DNA of 64,000 bases from Euptelea pleiosperma (Eukaryota > Streptophyta > Magnoliopsida > Ranunculales > Eupteleaceae). Location of the stretch: assembly GCA_035048495.1 (NCBI GenBank), contig CM068545.1, positions 18,448,741 to 18,512,740 of the forward strand, read 5' to 3'. Shown one piece after another: positions 10,501 to 21,415 of the stretch. Under the pieces are notes generated by a model, which worked only from the letters and a program-made list of their open reading frames with translations, was not told the origin of the DNA and made no database searches. The stretch's first letter is position 1. Every line of letters starts with the position of its first letter. A program made the position numbers and the translations under genes.

Positions 10501-12865
10501 TATGGGTCCCAGCATCAGTATTTTGTGCCAGAGATAAGTCAGAACCTCCTCTTCAACAGGATCTACAGATGATGGAGGGAGCAAATCTTCCATGACTTCT
10601 GCATAAAATTTTTTAACACTTACACTGACGGTCTGCACCTGACTTTCGACATATTTAGATGGTTCCTGTCCCAGAAAGCAATTTAAATTATGGTACGATA
10701 ATTATCAGCTTCAAATGAGGGGAAATCTAAATATGTACACATGAAAGCTTCTCTATCATTGATGTGGTTTGGTCCCACATGGCATCCTTTCAGGCTCACT
10801 GACCCCATCAAAGTTTCGCACTCCACAAAAAATCAACCTAATTGGTGATCCTCAGACATTATATCTAATCATTTTCTAATCAAAAAATATATCTAATCAT
10901 TTTCTATCATTGGCCTGAACCCAGTGTTTCACCCATGGATTCCATGGGCCTGTTCATGAAGCCCATGATGAAAAAACACTTAAAATCCAACAGCTAGGAG
11001 CCATGAATCAGGCTGATTATGGGGTATAGGATTGTGTGGCCAAATATCTGTGGGACAGTGAGCCTGAAAGTCTGCCATGTCGCACCATACCACGTCATTA
11101 ATGCAGAAGCTTCTCTATGAGCCACGCATATATTACCCAGACACAATATAGTCAGTAATTTAAGTTTTTTTAAGGGTATAACATGTAAAATAGTCATTTT
11201 GGAAGTTTTGAAAATGCATGTTTAATACAATTCTGGTTCGAAAAAAAAGGTCAAAAACACAAGAATGTCTACAGATTGGTGAGTGAGAAGTTCAGGTTTA
11301 ATATGGTTTTAGTTAAAATACAATATATATATAACAAAACAGGACGGTTGTCTCCCCCTCTTATCAGGCTTCATAAAGGATGGCCGAGATCTTATCACAC
11401 CAAATGGGTGGTAGATCTCAGCCACTCACACCCAAATTTGACAAACGCTTTGTCGATGAGTGCCGTGGGCACGGGTCACCTACTATCTATACCACAAAAC
11501 AGGACGGTTGTCTCCCCCTCTTATCCGGCTTCATATGGCCGAGATCTTACCACACCAAATGGATGGTGGATCTCAGCCACTCACACCCAATTTTGACAAA
11601 CACTTTGTCGATGAGTGCCGTGGGCACATGTCACCTACTATTTACCTATATATAAGGAATGAAATGGGTTGGATTTACATATAGCCCAAGGGTCAGGCTC
11701 AGGAGCCCCACTCTTTCAACCTCAAGAGGGATGTTACCGTTAAAACGGATTGAAACGGCGCGGGCCACCCACGCATATATCAAGACAACTCAGTTGTATT
11801 CTCTCATCTTATCCATCCATCTAATGTGGACGGTTAGATAAAGAGTGGTTGAGATCAAATCCATCAATCTAATGTGGACGGTTAGATTTCAGCCACTCAA
11901 TCTGCCTCATTTGACCTCAATTTATTCAAAATTTAAATTTCAACACCGTTATTTTTTGTTATTTCTGTTATTTTCTCATTTCTCCCTCTGTGCGTTACAA
12001 TCCGTTATAATGGAAAAAACGGTAATGCCACAGTCCGTTACACCGTTAGAGTGCCGAAGGCACCCAATTTTTGCAAACGCTTTTGTCGGAGAGTGCTGTG
12101 GGCATGGGCCATTTACTATTCTATAGAACAAAACACGTTGGTTGTCTCCCTACTTATACCTCCTCTTATAAGCATCAACAAAGAACTCACTTGATTTGGG
12201 CAAATTCTTTGTTGAGGAGTGCCGATGGCACGGGGCACCCACTAGTATATATATATAAGATAAAAAGCAACTCTTACCATTTCCAAAACTTGTCTCTCAC
12301 TTCCAAAGGTTTCCAAAAAATGTATAAATGTTTTTTTTTTTAACATGTTTAAAGACGCAAAATAGGTAACATCTACCATAAAGAAGTGATTCCCTTTATT
12401 TTTTGAAAACAAATGTGAGTATCATTCTAACCGCATCTTACTTACCAAAAAAAGTAAAATTTGTTAGTACTATTCGTGACTTTGTGGAAAATGTAAAATT
12501 ATGGGGCTGTTTCAGATTGCTGAAAAGTACGTGTTTTGCTGGCGATGTTCTGAAAACACCATGGTTCAAACGTAGTTCCAAAAGATGGAGTTTTTTCAAA
12601 AAGACATGTTTTAAACAGGGCTTCGCTAACTCTGAGTTGAACAAAAATATCCAGTGATGGATTAGCAAATTCATCTAGAGGGTGAATGTCCATCAAGTGA
12701 TAAAGATGAAATGGTAAAGAAGGTATCTCACCACAATAATCTGAAGAGGGCTTTTAAGAAAAAGATGCATACCTGGCACATAATATCCTCCACCTCCAGG
12801 CACATAGCTTCAAACTTCTGGTATATGCTCCCAACCCAGGTTATACCTTTAGATTTCAAATCCAT
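7316..12865 (-). CDS. Conserved plant protein of unknown function with three 74-residue repeats (frameshifted)
   Basis: Exons on the minus strand: 12865-12773 (N-terminus MDLKSKGITWVGSIYQKFEA), 10665-9664, 9582-9466, 7774-7593 and 7504-7316, ending CESEWELL and stop. All splice sites fit GT-AG and the phases agree, but only if one base is restored near 10547. There the second exon is 1002 bases where 1003 are needed, and repeats 2 and 3 show where the base belongs. The repaired protein would be 527 aa. The N-terminus (MDLK..., KYVESQVQTV, KKFYAEVMEDLLPPSSVDP) matches a plant-specific family I recall only as uncharacterised. The middle is acidic, Ser/Pro-rich and repetitive. The C-terminus holds a basic helix (HRSYK, SRMRLAKKQEYEQLAIWYGDID). 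No catalytic motif, signal peptide or membrane segment is seen in these exons. The TRIM tandem array lies in the 1.7-kb fourth intron. I infer no function. Confidence 0.8.
7553..7586. repeat. (TG)n(AG)n microsatellite
   Basis: A TG run passes into a GA run inside the short last intron (7505-7592) of the repeat-protein gene. Confidence 0.9.
8523..9292. repeat. Tandem duplication (unit about 213 bp), second copy interrupted by a TRIM
   Basis: Sequence from AATCCAACCCCAAAAGAAGT to AAGACTATCGTTTTGCAT occurs at 8523-8734 and again at 8736-9292. The second copy is identical in layout except for a 323-bp TRIM plus its 5-bp duplication. The copies differ by scattered substitutions and a longer AT run in copy 2. 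Confidence 0.9.
8943..9265 (+). mobile_element. Complete TRIM (terminal-repeat retrotransposon in miniature)
   Basis: LTR1 8943-9069 and LTR2 9138-9265 both run from TGTTGTTGGAGTG to GTTGTCAACA and differ at about seven positions. Directly after LTR1 is the primer binding site TGGTATCAGACC, near-complementary to the 3' end of initiator Met-tRNA. A purine tract, CTGAGGGGAA, precedes LTR2. The 5-bp duplication GACCC flanks the element (8938-8942 and 9266-9270). The 68-bp interior has no coding capacity, so the element depends on enzymes from others. It sits in an intron of the repeat-protein gene. Confidence 0.93.
9920..10560 (-). repeat. Three tandem coding repeats of 222 bp
   Basis: The landmark GATAAG (+ strand) recurs at 10533, 10311 and 10089, a period of exactly 222 bp or 74 residues. 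Each unit reads roughly GSDLSLEQN, then IEEDP and LIAPAG, then SSQASLFS. The constant period across all three units argues that coding length has been under selection, apart from the one missing base in the first unit. Confidence 0.85.
10757..11109. repeat. Fold-back MITE (G-box group) in the first coding intron
   Basis: The arms pair: CCCACATGGCA, TTTCAGGCTCACTGACC and AATCAACCTAATTGGTGATC on the left, GATTATGG, GGACAGTGAGCCTGAAAG and GCCATGTCGC on the right. The flanking direct repeat AAGCTTCTCTAT (10745-10756 and 11107-11118) includes a likely 9-bp target duplication, CTTCTCTAT. The right end carries about six bases not matched on the left. Confidence 0.75.
11325..12245 (+). mobile_element. 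Head-to-tail array of short Helitron-like elements
   Basis: Repeated modules begin near TCTATANNACAAAACAGGACGG. They end in a small perfect hairpin such as GTGCCGTGGGCAC or GTGCCGATGGCAC, followed by about 14 bases ending CTAG or CTAT before T. Module ends and starts abut: 11485/11486 (CTACTA then TCTATACC) and 12119/12120 (TTACTAT then TCTATAGAAC). The first two modules have a 160-bp period. The third carries the extra block with CGTTACAATCCGTTATAA. The last (12120-12245) ends CACCCACTAG before T. A TC start, hairpin and CTAG end are Helitron hallmarks, and no Rep/helicase gene is present. The class is inferred from ends only. Confidence 0.6.
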
Positions 12866-14444
12866 GGTGAACATAAATAAACCTCGCTGAAATAGGATTT
12901 TCAGACTTTGGCCATTTTCTAAGGGATATAACCAGGGTGCAATTCCTTAAGTTCTTATTCCACGAATGCGATACTCCTCATCTGTGAACATCGGATGAAA
13001 GTTTTGTTAAGACTCACATGAAATGGATCTGCGTAAACCATAATATCTAGAGAAGAGGAAAATATGAAGTGAAAATAAAAAAAGTAGATCTGTAACAAGA
13101 AAATGCACTTATCAACTAGTTAACTTAAACATTCACGAAAGGCTTAATTCAAATGAGATCTACCGATCCATCTTATCAGACGCACACACATTCAACAGCT
13201 ACAGCAGAGAGTTTAAGTCATATGTATAACAAGTTCTAGGGTCGGAACCCTGGTGCATCAGTCAAAGGAAGAAGGTAAGCACATTACAGTATAGTTTCAT
13301 TGCTCAGCTAGGTTAGTTATGACGAGTAACAACGCCAAAACCAATTCCTAATTGGAGGCCAAATTTGACACAATGTTTTGGATCTTTGGTCTTTCCAACA
13401 GCCCCCACATGGGGCTTTAAAAAATCTAATGATAACCCTCAGTCTAGGTGAGCTCCTAATGGACGTCACCTAGGACGTCTAGAAGTCAATTCGAATACAT
13501 CAGTTAAGAAACACTTTAGCTGTTTTTAGCTTAGAATGCATTGGAAAAAGGAAACCTAGTTCATCCCAATTCACATCCATATTGTTAAGTTCCTCATAAT
13601 CAAATCACAAATGGGTTTGAAACAATCAACAATTGCAGAGAAAGAAAAAAGAAATGAAAAAGAAGCACCTAAAATTACTTCGGAATTTGATCTGGAAAAT
13701 GATGATTTAAGAAGCAGATTTTGATAGCCTTAGTGATTGACAAAAAACTCCATAAAAGAGATTTTAGGTTATCAAAATTGACATAGCTACGAAAGTTAAA
13801 CATTACGGCTTGAACATCACCCATTTAATGGGTTCATGAAAACTATGAAAATGCAATTGATTTAATGGTGCTGAAAAGGATGTTTCCTATTTTTCCATTA
13901 AAGTTTACTTTGGCAACAGCCGACCATGTATGCATGTATGGGTATACACATGTGTGTGTGCTTTTAAATACTAACCATAAAGAATGTAATCCATCACTAT
14001 TCCTCACCCTTTTCCCATCATTTTCACAAACTAACCCCAATAATCTATCTCCATCATCATTCCCAAGGAATGGCGAGAACGTTATTTTAAGTAGGAGGAT
14101 TGGCTATGGATCTGAGTGCTAATATTTCAATGCACTCAACCACAATTCCGTCCCGCCAACATAATGAAGCTCCAGCATTTACAGTTTAGTAGAATTTGGT
14201 CACTTCTCCTAGTCCTAGATGCATACCTTTCTGGTGCACTCCTTGATTTTACCACTGGAAAAAAAAACTCAAGGAACAAAGAAGCAAAAATTCTAAGAGT
14301 CTTGAGCTCGCTGAATGATTCTCTCCATTTCAGCAAACAATTCACTACTGACAACAAGCATAAAGAGCGAGTGGAAATATTGATATCAAAGAGAACAGAG
14401 GTGCGGAATACCCCTTCCACTATTATGCATAGAAAAAGCAGCGA

Positions 14445-14780
14445 ATGGCAAGGATTGAAATTTCGATTTGACTTGTATTTCGGTTCAGGTCAAAACCGAA
14501 ATTTCACGCGAAATTTCAAAATTTTGGGAAAAATCTGGAAAAAAGTTAGGTTGTGAATTACTAAATTGTGAAATTTTTTAGGAAATCTTATCCCTTTCTC
14601 TCTCCATAATCTCTCATAAGATAGAGAATCTTAATCTTTGCCTTTAAAATAGGAAACAAGGCCTGATATATCTCTTCATCAATTGATAATAAAGAATCGA
14701 AGAGAGGGCCGAAATTCTTGGGATTTTGGTTTCGGTCTCCTTGGAAACCGAAATTTTGCGAAATTTAAAACCATGGCGAA
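14445..14780. repeat. CGAAATTTCGG-rich repeat, possible MITE
   Basis: AACCGAAATTTCACGCGAAATTT near 14490 and GGAAACCGAAATTTTGCGAAATTT near 14740 recur. The outer parts are loosely inverted (GATTGAAATTTCG against AAATTTAAAACC). The boundaries are uncertain. Confidence 0.35.
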
Positions 14781-14784
14781 TGGC

Positions 14785-15038
14785 TGTTGTCAGGGACCTA
14801 CTTGTAATATCTTATATTCTACAGGGGGGCCTTGTAATATTGTAACACTTCAGTTAATATATATATTGGGTGAAATCGTGTAGGCTATTCTAAGCTCTAC
14901 ACGATTTCTCCTCTTCCCCCAATTCTCTTCTCCTCTCCTCTCTTCCATCTCTAACCCTAATCTCTTATCCTGGTTATGATCCAAGATTACAACAATGGTG
15001 ACATCAGCCATTACTGTCAGTGAGTGGGTATCCTAACA
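14785..15038 (+). mobile_element. Probable solo or truncated Copia-like LTR
   Basis: The segment starts TGTTGTCAGGGACC and ends CCTAACA. It is followed after one base by TGGTATTCTAATC, a degraded form of the TGGTATCAGAGC primer site. An internal TATATATATTGGG with a pyrimidine-rich leader (CTCTTCTCCTCTCC) resembles an LTR promoter. No second LTR or coding interior was found. Confidence 0.45.
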
Positions 15039-17354
15039 ATGGTATTCTAATCTTTTGTATGGGGCAAAACGCCAACCCACAGAACTGAGTAGAAGACCTA
15101 GATACTTGTCAAAAAAAAAAAGTAGAAGACCCAGATCAAGATTTTCTGTTTTCATTTCGGGAATCTGCAATCAATTTATCTGCCAGAGCAGGGTTGTCTA
15201 AGCCCAAAAAAAAAAAAAATCAAAATCAAAATACAAATAAAAAAAATCCCTGCATAAGTGCTCATATTCAGCACAACGTAATCATAACTTCACCTAGGCA
15301 AATGCTACGTCTAGCTAGGATCCAAGCACTTAAAACAAGTCTAGGCAGGTGCTAGTACAAAAGTGCTAGCCTAGGCGTTAAAGCAGTCACCTATGCCATA
15401 TGTATAAATTGATATTATATGTTCTTTATATGATCAAACCTATAAGGTCAATGTTGCATATAAGAAAAACTCAAATTTTTATACATATATAAACCTTATA
15501 AACGAACCATTCTCTAAACCCTAACAAGAGGAAAAGTAAGCCTCCTGCTCCTCTTGTTTTTTTATGATTGATTGTCAAGATGTTCATTAATGAGAATTTA
15601 AGGATTTGGGGTATGAGACTTTGACTTTCTTTGAAGTTTGAACAGTTGTGTGTTGGTTTTAAACTATTAGATGTGCCGTTGTCACTAAAGTATTTTGGTT
15701 TTTAACTATTAGATGTGGCGCCAAGCCACTAAATTATTTCAGTTTTTGTGTTTATTTTTCATGTAGTTATTTGGCACCCAAGTGTTAGCTTTGTTCTTTC
15801 GTTGCTACTTCGGTACAATGTGGCAATGTACTTATTTCTTTTTTCCTTTAATCTTTTTAGCAATATTAATTTTATTTCTTTAATTCTTAAAAAATAAATG
15901 TGTGTCAACTTGCCTGAGGGACCCTTGTTGCCTAGGCATCGCCTAACGCTTGTGACTACATAGATTTAGTACACATGAACTTAGATCAATCAAACTCATA
16001 TGGTCATACCTCAATCCCAAGAATTAGTCCCATCAAACTAACATATGTACAACCTTGAACTAACTATAGTTATTATTCATCGTATAACCCCTTTCTGATC
16101 TCACATACTAGCACCAGAATGATACTTTTACTAATGATAATATCACTTGCCTCTCGAGTGGCCACTATTGCCAATGCTAAAACGGGAAGTTAATGGTAAG
16201 GTCACAAAGAGCCACTATAACATGAGATTCACACAAATACATATTTGGTATGGCTTCCACACTTGGCTTAGTTGTAGGCATATCTCACAATATTTTGTAT
16301 AGCTCATATGCATATCCAAGAATCAGCCACTAGCTTCGAAAGTCCATGCAGGAGTACCTCACCTAAGAGTGTATATAATATATATTCTTTTTTCTTTCTT
16401 TTGAAAACCTAATATATACTCGAATAAGTGACCAAACAACTTATCAAACAAAAAGTATAAGTGACCAAACATGTTTTTAGCATTTTCTTCGCAATGAATT
16501 ATAGTTTCAATTTTCAAGCAAAAAATAAAGAGGAAAGATGCTACTCCACCAATTATGTATATAATGTTCACCTTGTTTCATCTGCACACATACTTGTAAA
16601 AAAAAGGTTTCATCTGCACGCATCTGCTGCAAACTAACAAGGGTACATAACCGCCTGAAATTGGGTTAGCAACCCTTCTGCTTTTTTTGTGGGAAGCAGG
16701 TTAGTAACTTTGCTGTAGTACTTGCACAGAGAGAATTAAAACAAGACCAGTTTTATAGCACAAAAACCTCCAGTTGCTCTGCATCGACATCAATTATGAT
16801 ATAATGCTCATCCTAATCTTTGCAAAACCATAGTTGAACTAAAACACGTTTCCCAGACATCGAACCAAACCAAAATTAAAAAAACCCAAAATCCTAAAAC
16901 TCATAGAATCTCAAGTGGGAATTAATCCAAATTAATGCTAAAAACAAAAACAACATCTCATTAGAAAATTACCGCATTTCTTTATATTGTATCCAATAAT
17001 ATGTTATGCAAAATCATTAACAAAAACAGCTAAGATTGACATGCTTTCCCCGTATTTCTAGAGTCTTACGGCGACGCCGAAGAAAAAGATTAACACATCC
17101 CAATTCTATATACTGTTCATCAAATACCCACAATAAGCATAAATAGACTCAGCAACTGTTTACAGCATAAACATGAAAACCCACCTCCTATTTTGCCTAA
17201 AAAAAAAAAGCCCATGAACATAAGACGATCAACCAAATACAATTGATCGAAAAACAAAAACCCCACCTCAGAATCAGCGTAACGAGACAAACTATGAAAT
17301 AATAAGAGACCCAAATGCGTAAATTCGTAAATAAAAACATGTTCATCGACTTAC

Positions 17355-17455
17355 ATGTTCAGAGAGAATAGAGAACCCAGAAGAGAAAACATGCAGGAAT
17401 CGAAGATTACGAGTGAACTCAGTGATTCGTTTAGCTTTTTAGACGAACCCACGAA
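17355..17455 (-). other. Putative 5' UTR first exon of the repeat-protein gene
   Basis: On the minus strand, a CT-rich leader (ATCTTCGATTCCTGCATG, TTTTCTCTTCTGGGTTC) ends at ...CTGAACAT with donor GTAAGTCG. No ATG-led frame of note is present. Its upstream edge is a guess. The link to the coding exon 4.5 kb away is inferred from the donor and the acceptor at 12886. Confidence 0.4.
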
Positions 17456-17506
17456 GATGAGAACAAAACATTGAGCGTAAGATTTTATTTAGAGGTTCGA
17501 GACTAT

Positions 17507-17898
17507 GAGTAAACCTTCGCTCACACCATGCTGTGAGCGAAGCCGATCACAGGCACAGCCCACAATACGAGCCACGTGGCACACTCTTAGAGGGCGCTTA
17601 CCGTATCGATGTTTGGCCAGTCCCTCTGTGGACCTGAAAACAAAAAATCAGCCTGATTAGTGATTTACAACCTTCGGATCTTTGCTCTCAAATAACACTC
17701 AATAATGCCCAAATTCTTACGGTAAAAATCGACCCATGAAAATAACTTCAAACAACGCTTAGAAATCACTAATCAGGTCTATTTTTGGTTTATAGGTCCA
17801 CCGAGGGACTGGCCAAACATCCATACGGTCAGCGCCCTCTAATAATGTGCCACGTGGCTAGTATTGTGGGCTGTGATCGGCTCTCTCACAGTTTACTC
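17507..17898. repeat. G-box MITE abutting the putative promoter of the repeat-protein gene
   Basis: The terminal inverted repeat is GAGTAAAC with GCTCACA, ending ...CTCACAGTTTACTC. Inside each end lie CCCACAATAC and GAGCCACGTGGCACACTC (CACGTG at 17573 and 17851). The long arms around GTATCGATGTTTGGCCAG pair with CTGGCCAAACATCCATACGG. No clean target duplication was found. Confidence 0.8.
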
Positions 17899-18007
17899 GA
17901 GTGATATAGGTAAAAATAATAATTTTCCATGATAAAAATTTGAAAAAGAAAAGTGGGAGGGCCCACAGTACATGCAGCTGGACGAGTAAATATTTCATCA
18001 ACGATCC

Positions 18008-18293
18008 CACGTGGCACACTGTTGGAGAACAATGACGGTATGGATGTTTGGCCCACCATTTGATAGACCAACAGATGAAAAATCAACATGATTAGTAATT
18101 TGTAAGCCTTCGATTTTATTATCTCAAATATTGCTCGAATCCCATAGCTAATATCAACGCATGGAAACACTCAAATCTAATGGCAAGAATCGCCTGGCTG
18201 AATTTTTGTCTGTAGGTCCACGTAATGATGGACCAAATACCCAGTCTGGTCAGTGGTCTCCAAGACAATGACACGTGGCAAATAGACCGGCCT
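18008..18293. repeat. G-box MITE, diverged
   Basis: CACGTGGCACACTGTT at the left and ATGACACGTGGCA at the right (CACGTG at 18008 and 18272) flank arms with GGTATGGATGTTTGGCCCACC and GGACCAAATACCCAG. The arms have diverged from each other. Confidence 0.7.
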
Positions 18294-18353
18294 TCACCAA
18301 CGCTTTCGATGGAGTGACGAGACGGATGACATGTTAACTCAGACCTTCCTACC

Positions 18354-18694
18354 GGAAAAAATTTAGATGCAGGGGACTTTGGATGCAGTATGTACCCCAC
18401 CCCTTGGTGGACATGGATACTAAATATCAGCTTCGTTGATAATTTCTAGCCGTTGGATTAAGTGTCCAAAAATATGCAAAAAAAACATGCTTGAATCCAA
18501 CGGTTACAGTCAATCCTAAAAAAGTGGTAAAATCTACGGCTAGATAAAATCAATGCGACTAATTTTTCGTATACCCACCAAGGGGCGGGCTAAACATACA
18601 TGCGGTTAGTGGGCCCAAAAGAATGAGCCATGTAGGGCCACGAGACTCCTCTGCATCGTCTGCATCCAAAGTCCTCTGCATCTAAATTTTTTCC
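18354..18694. repeat. MULE-type MITE with 8-9 bp target duplication
   Basis: The terminal inverted repeats GGAAAAAATTTAGATGCAG are exact at both ends. Flanks are CTTCCTACC (18345-18353) and CTTCCTACA (18695-18703), identical for 8 of 9 bases. The inner arms (CCACCCCTTGGTGGACAT and CCCACCAAGGGGCGGGC) are homologous to those of the G-box MITEs, but the outer ends are different. Confidence 0.85.
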
Positions 18695-18749
18695 CTTCCT
18701 ACAATTTTTTTTATAGAGAAGTTTAATACGTGGAGAAGATCTGTAAGCC

Positions 18750-18975
18750 GAAATAAAAAAAATTCCACTCGGCACACTCTTTCAGGTCCACTGATCCCTG
18801 AATGATTTGCCCACTACTTGATGGACAAATCCTACGGCTAGAAATCACACTAGGAATCCAATGGCTAGAGATCATCAGTCAGCCTGGTTGTTGGTATATA
18901 GATCCATCAAGTGGTGGGCCATTCATGAATAAGTGGGCCCGAAAGAGCATGCGCTCTACATATCCACAAATAAAA
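18750..18975. repeat. G-box group MITE, shortened
   Basis: GGCACACTCTTTCAGGTCCACTG on the left and CAGTGGG-like GTGGGCCCGAAAGAGCATGC on the right pair. The centre AATCCTACGGCTAGAAATCAC is shortened relative to full copies. Confidence 0.65.
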
Positions 18976-19594
18976 AAGCTCCACGGACTAAATTTTGTCT
19001 TCTTTTATCGGCCTTGTGGATAACTCCCTTGCCATGAATTCAACCATTAAAATTTGGATAATGTAAATGAATATTCCTCTTTTACACGTGTAAGAGTAGA
19101 AACTTGCCACATGGGATGTGTTGAGGTGATGAATGCATAGACCACTTTGGGCCCACCACCTCAGGGTTCAAATTTCCGCGACTCCAGTGATGACATTTGG
19201 AGTGCCAATGGACCTTTATATTTTAATGGAAGGCTGATGTTGAGGTGGTATTATACCTAAAGTACCACTGGGGGTTGTTTACAAGTGTACCAAAATGTGT
19301 ACAGGGGGGCTTTTAAGTGAAAGACCAATTGGTTGTTAAATCTTAATTAATATACTTTAGTACAGGTTGAAATTTTGTGTGTAAGCACCCAAAAGTTAGA
19401 AAAATAATTAATTTTGTTTTCTATCATTTTCTACTTTACTAGTGGGTTGCGTGTGCTTTTGCATACAAAATTTTATAAAGGTAGGATAAGGAAAAAATTA
19501 ATTAGTGGTAAATGAAGGTACTAATTACCTTTATTCACCTGTTTTTTTGCGCGTGATTAACATGCAAATTATTAACATTTATAGACTGTATTGT

Positions 19595-20105
19595 ATATAA
19601 CTAGTGGGTGGCCCGTGTCCACGGCACTCTCCGACAAAGCGTTTTCCAAAATCGGGTGTGAGTGGCTGAGATCCACTGCCTATTTTGGGGGATAAGATCT
19701 CAGCCCTTCTTTGTTGAAGCCTATAATAGGGGGTCTAAGTGGGAAGACAACCACTCTGTTTTGTTATATAGACTAATTGCAAAAATTGGGTGCCTTCGAC
19801 AACGGTATAATGGACTGGGGGTGTTACTGTTTTTTTATGTTATAACAGATTGTAACGCATAGGAGCAAATATGGAAAACATGAAAAGATAATGGAAATAA
19901 CAGAAAATAATGGTGTTAAAATTCAAATTTTAAATTTCAAATTTTCAATCAATTGGGTACGGGATAAATGAGAGGGATTGAGCGACTCAAATCCAACGAT
20001 CCACATCAGATGGATGGATTTGATCTCAACCACTCTTTATCTTATGAAGCAGGATAAGATAAAGAGATAAGACAACTTTCCTATTTTGTTATATAGATAG
20101 TCAAG
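19595..20105 (-). mobile_element. Two head-to-tail Helitron-like elements
   Basis: Read on the minus strand, one element starts at about 20100 (TCTATATAACAAAATAGG) and contains the CGTTACAATCTGTTATAAC block. A second starts near 19755 (TCTATATAACAAAACAG) and ends near 19601 with GGGCCACCCACTAG before T. They match the modules at 11.3-12.2 kb in the opposite orientation. Confidence 0.55.
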
Positions 20106-20154
20106 TGAAGCGTGATTTTTTCTTTGTTAATCTTGATCTAGGTAGAAAGATATA

Positions 20155-20350
20155 GACGTTTTTCGAGAAAACTTTCGCTGGCCTCTAGGAGATCAAACTT
20201 TGAAGTCTCCCCACCCAAAATGTCTGACAAGTACCCCAATTCCTTAACTCAACCCTCGTTAAGCCCTTGGTTAATGGTTAAAATGGGTACTTGTCAGACA
20301 TTTTTTGGGAGGGGGAAATCAAAGTTCGAAGTGCCCCAGGCCAGCAAATT
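20155..20350. repeat. Fold-back MITE
   Basis: CGCTGGCCTCTAGGAGATCAA and AAAATGTCTGACAAGTACCCC on the left mirror GGGTACTTGTCAGACATTTT and CCCCAGGCCAGCAAA on the right. The arms of about 65 bp enclose a short loop. The family is distinct from the G-box group. Confidence 0.75.
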
Positions 20351-20594
20351 TTATCTCACGTTTTTCAATGACCAGTAAGTTTTTTAAAGCTTTAATAATG
20401 GGTGAGTACAATGAAGGTACATTTAATGAACTAATAGATGCTATGTGAACGTCATGTTGTGTGATCCAAGTTATAGCTTTAGCACATTATTAGATAGATA
20501 AAGGCAATCTTTTAAGGGTAAAAAGAAATTTTTTTCTAATAAGGTTTCAGTTCCAAAAACTTTAAATAGGGGTTGTGGGGGGAGATCTATTTGT

Positions 20595-20985
20595 CCCTCA
20601 AATTGCTACGTACACTCTTTCAGGCCCAGTGGTCCCGTAAATGTTTGGCCCACACCTTGGAGGACCTAAACATAAAAGATATGCATAATTGGGGATTTCT
20701 AGACTTTGGATTCGAGCACTTTTTTCCATGGGCTTCATGAACAGGCCTATGAGTTGATTCCAAACCCATGATGAAAAAAGCTCATACCCAATGGCTAGAA
20801 ATCACCAATCATATTCATTTTTGGTGTATACCCAATGGCTAGAAATCACCAATCATACTCATTTTTGGTGTGTAGGTCCACCAAGGTGTGAGCTGTACGT
20901 TCATGGGTCAGTGGGCCTGAAAGAATGTGCCTTGTGGGTATTCGAGAGGCTACTGTATCAAAATTTTTGTACAGAATTTTGTATC
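20595..20985. repeat. G-box group MITE with an internal 50-bp duplication
   Basis: TACACTCTTTCAGGCCCAGTGG pairs with CAGTGGGCCTGAAAGAATGTG. The centre has TTTTTTCCATGGGCTTCATG against CCCATGATGAAAAAAG. The right arm carries a direct repeat: CCAATGGCTAGAAATCACCA appears at about 20788 and again at about 20832. Confidence 0.75.
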
Positions 20986-21004
20986 ATAAATTTTTCTTTG
21001 TCAA

Positions 21005-21415
21005 GGGCAAGGTTTTAAATGACATGTTATAACAGTCCCTTAATGTTATAACAGGCCACATCAGTCAAAATATTAATATTTAAAAAAAATATATATTATA
21101 AAGGCAATGCAACAAAAGATGAGTCCTTTATCCTTCTCACCAACCACGAGCAGCGCCTAGTGCCCAGAGGAGCAAAGCTCATTTTCCTTCCATGGTAAAA
21201 CTGCACATAAAAAAGGGCTGGCGCTCAATAAAGCAGATGAAGAAATTGCCCGAAGCCTATAATCACTTTTTTAGCCAAATCGTGTCCTCTTTCAATCCAG
21301 CATAAAAAACGAAAGTTGTTTTTACAGCTTTGGACGTTACAACAGGAAAAACATAACGGGGTAGGGTCATTACGGTTACATAAGGTGTTATTTTTCTTTT
21401 AAACAAGGTTGTTTT
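21005..21415. repeat. Fold-back element with CAAGGTTT ends
   Basis: The left end GCAAGGTTTTAAATGACATG and right end TTTTCTTTTAAACAAGGTTG are near-inverted. Interior TATAACAG and AACGGGG motifs resemble the element at 59.3 kb. The ends are imperfect. Confidence 0.45.

Larger units (their letters stand above)
12887..17354 (-). other. Probable 5' UTR intron of the repeat-protein gene
   Basis: An acceptor (CCTATTTCAG before 12886) precedes the ATG by 21 bases. A strong donor GTAAGT lies at 17354, after an exon-like, CT-rich leader. No other gene was recognised in this 4.5 kb. It holds an LTR remnant (14785-15038), a CGAAATTTCGG-rich repeat, and a segment with CTAGGC motifs (15280-15960). Confidence 0.45.

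Noticed and set aside
11325..11650. Regular repeats with constant ends, considered as a CRISPR-like array
   Set aside because: The window is plant nuclear DNA. The units are 155-160 bp transposon modules with Helitron-type ends, not short repeats with unique spacers.
17507..17898. GAGTAAAC-ended MITE: tried to assign a 9-bp target duplication (CGAGACTAT against GAGTGATAT)
   Set aside because: The match is too poor without arbitrary gaps, so no duplication is claimed for this copy.
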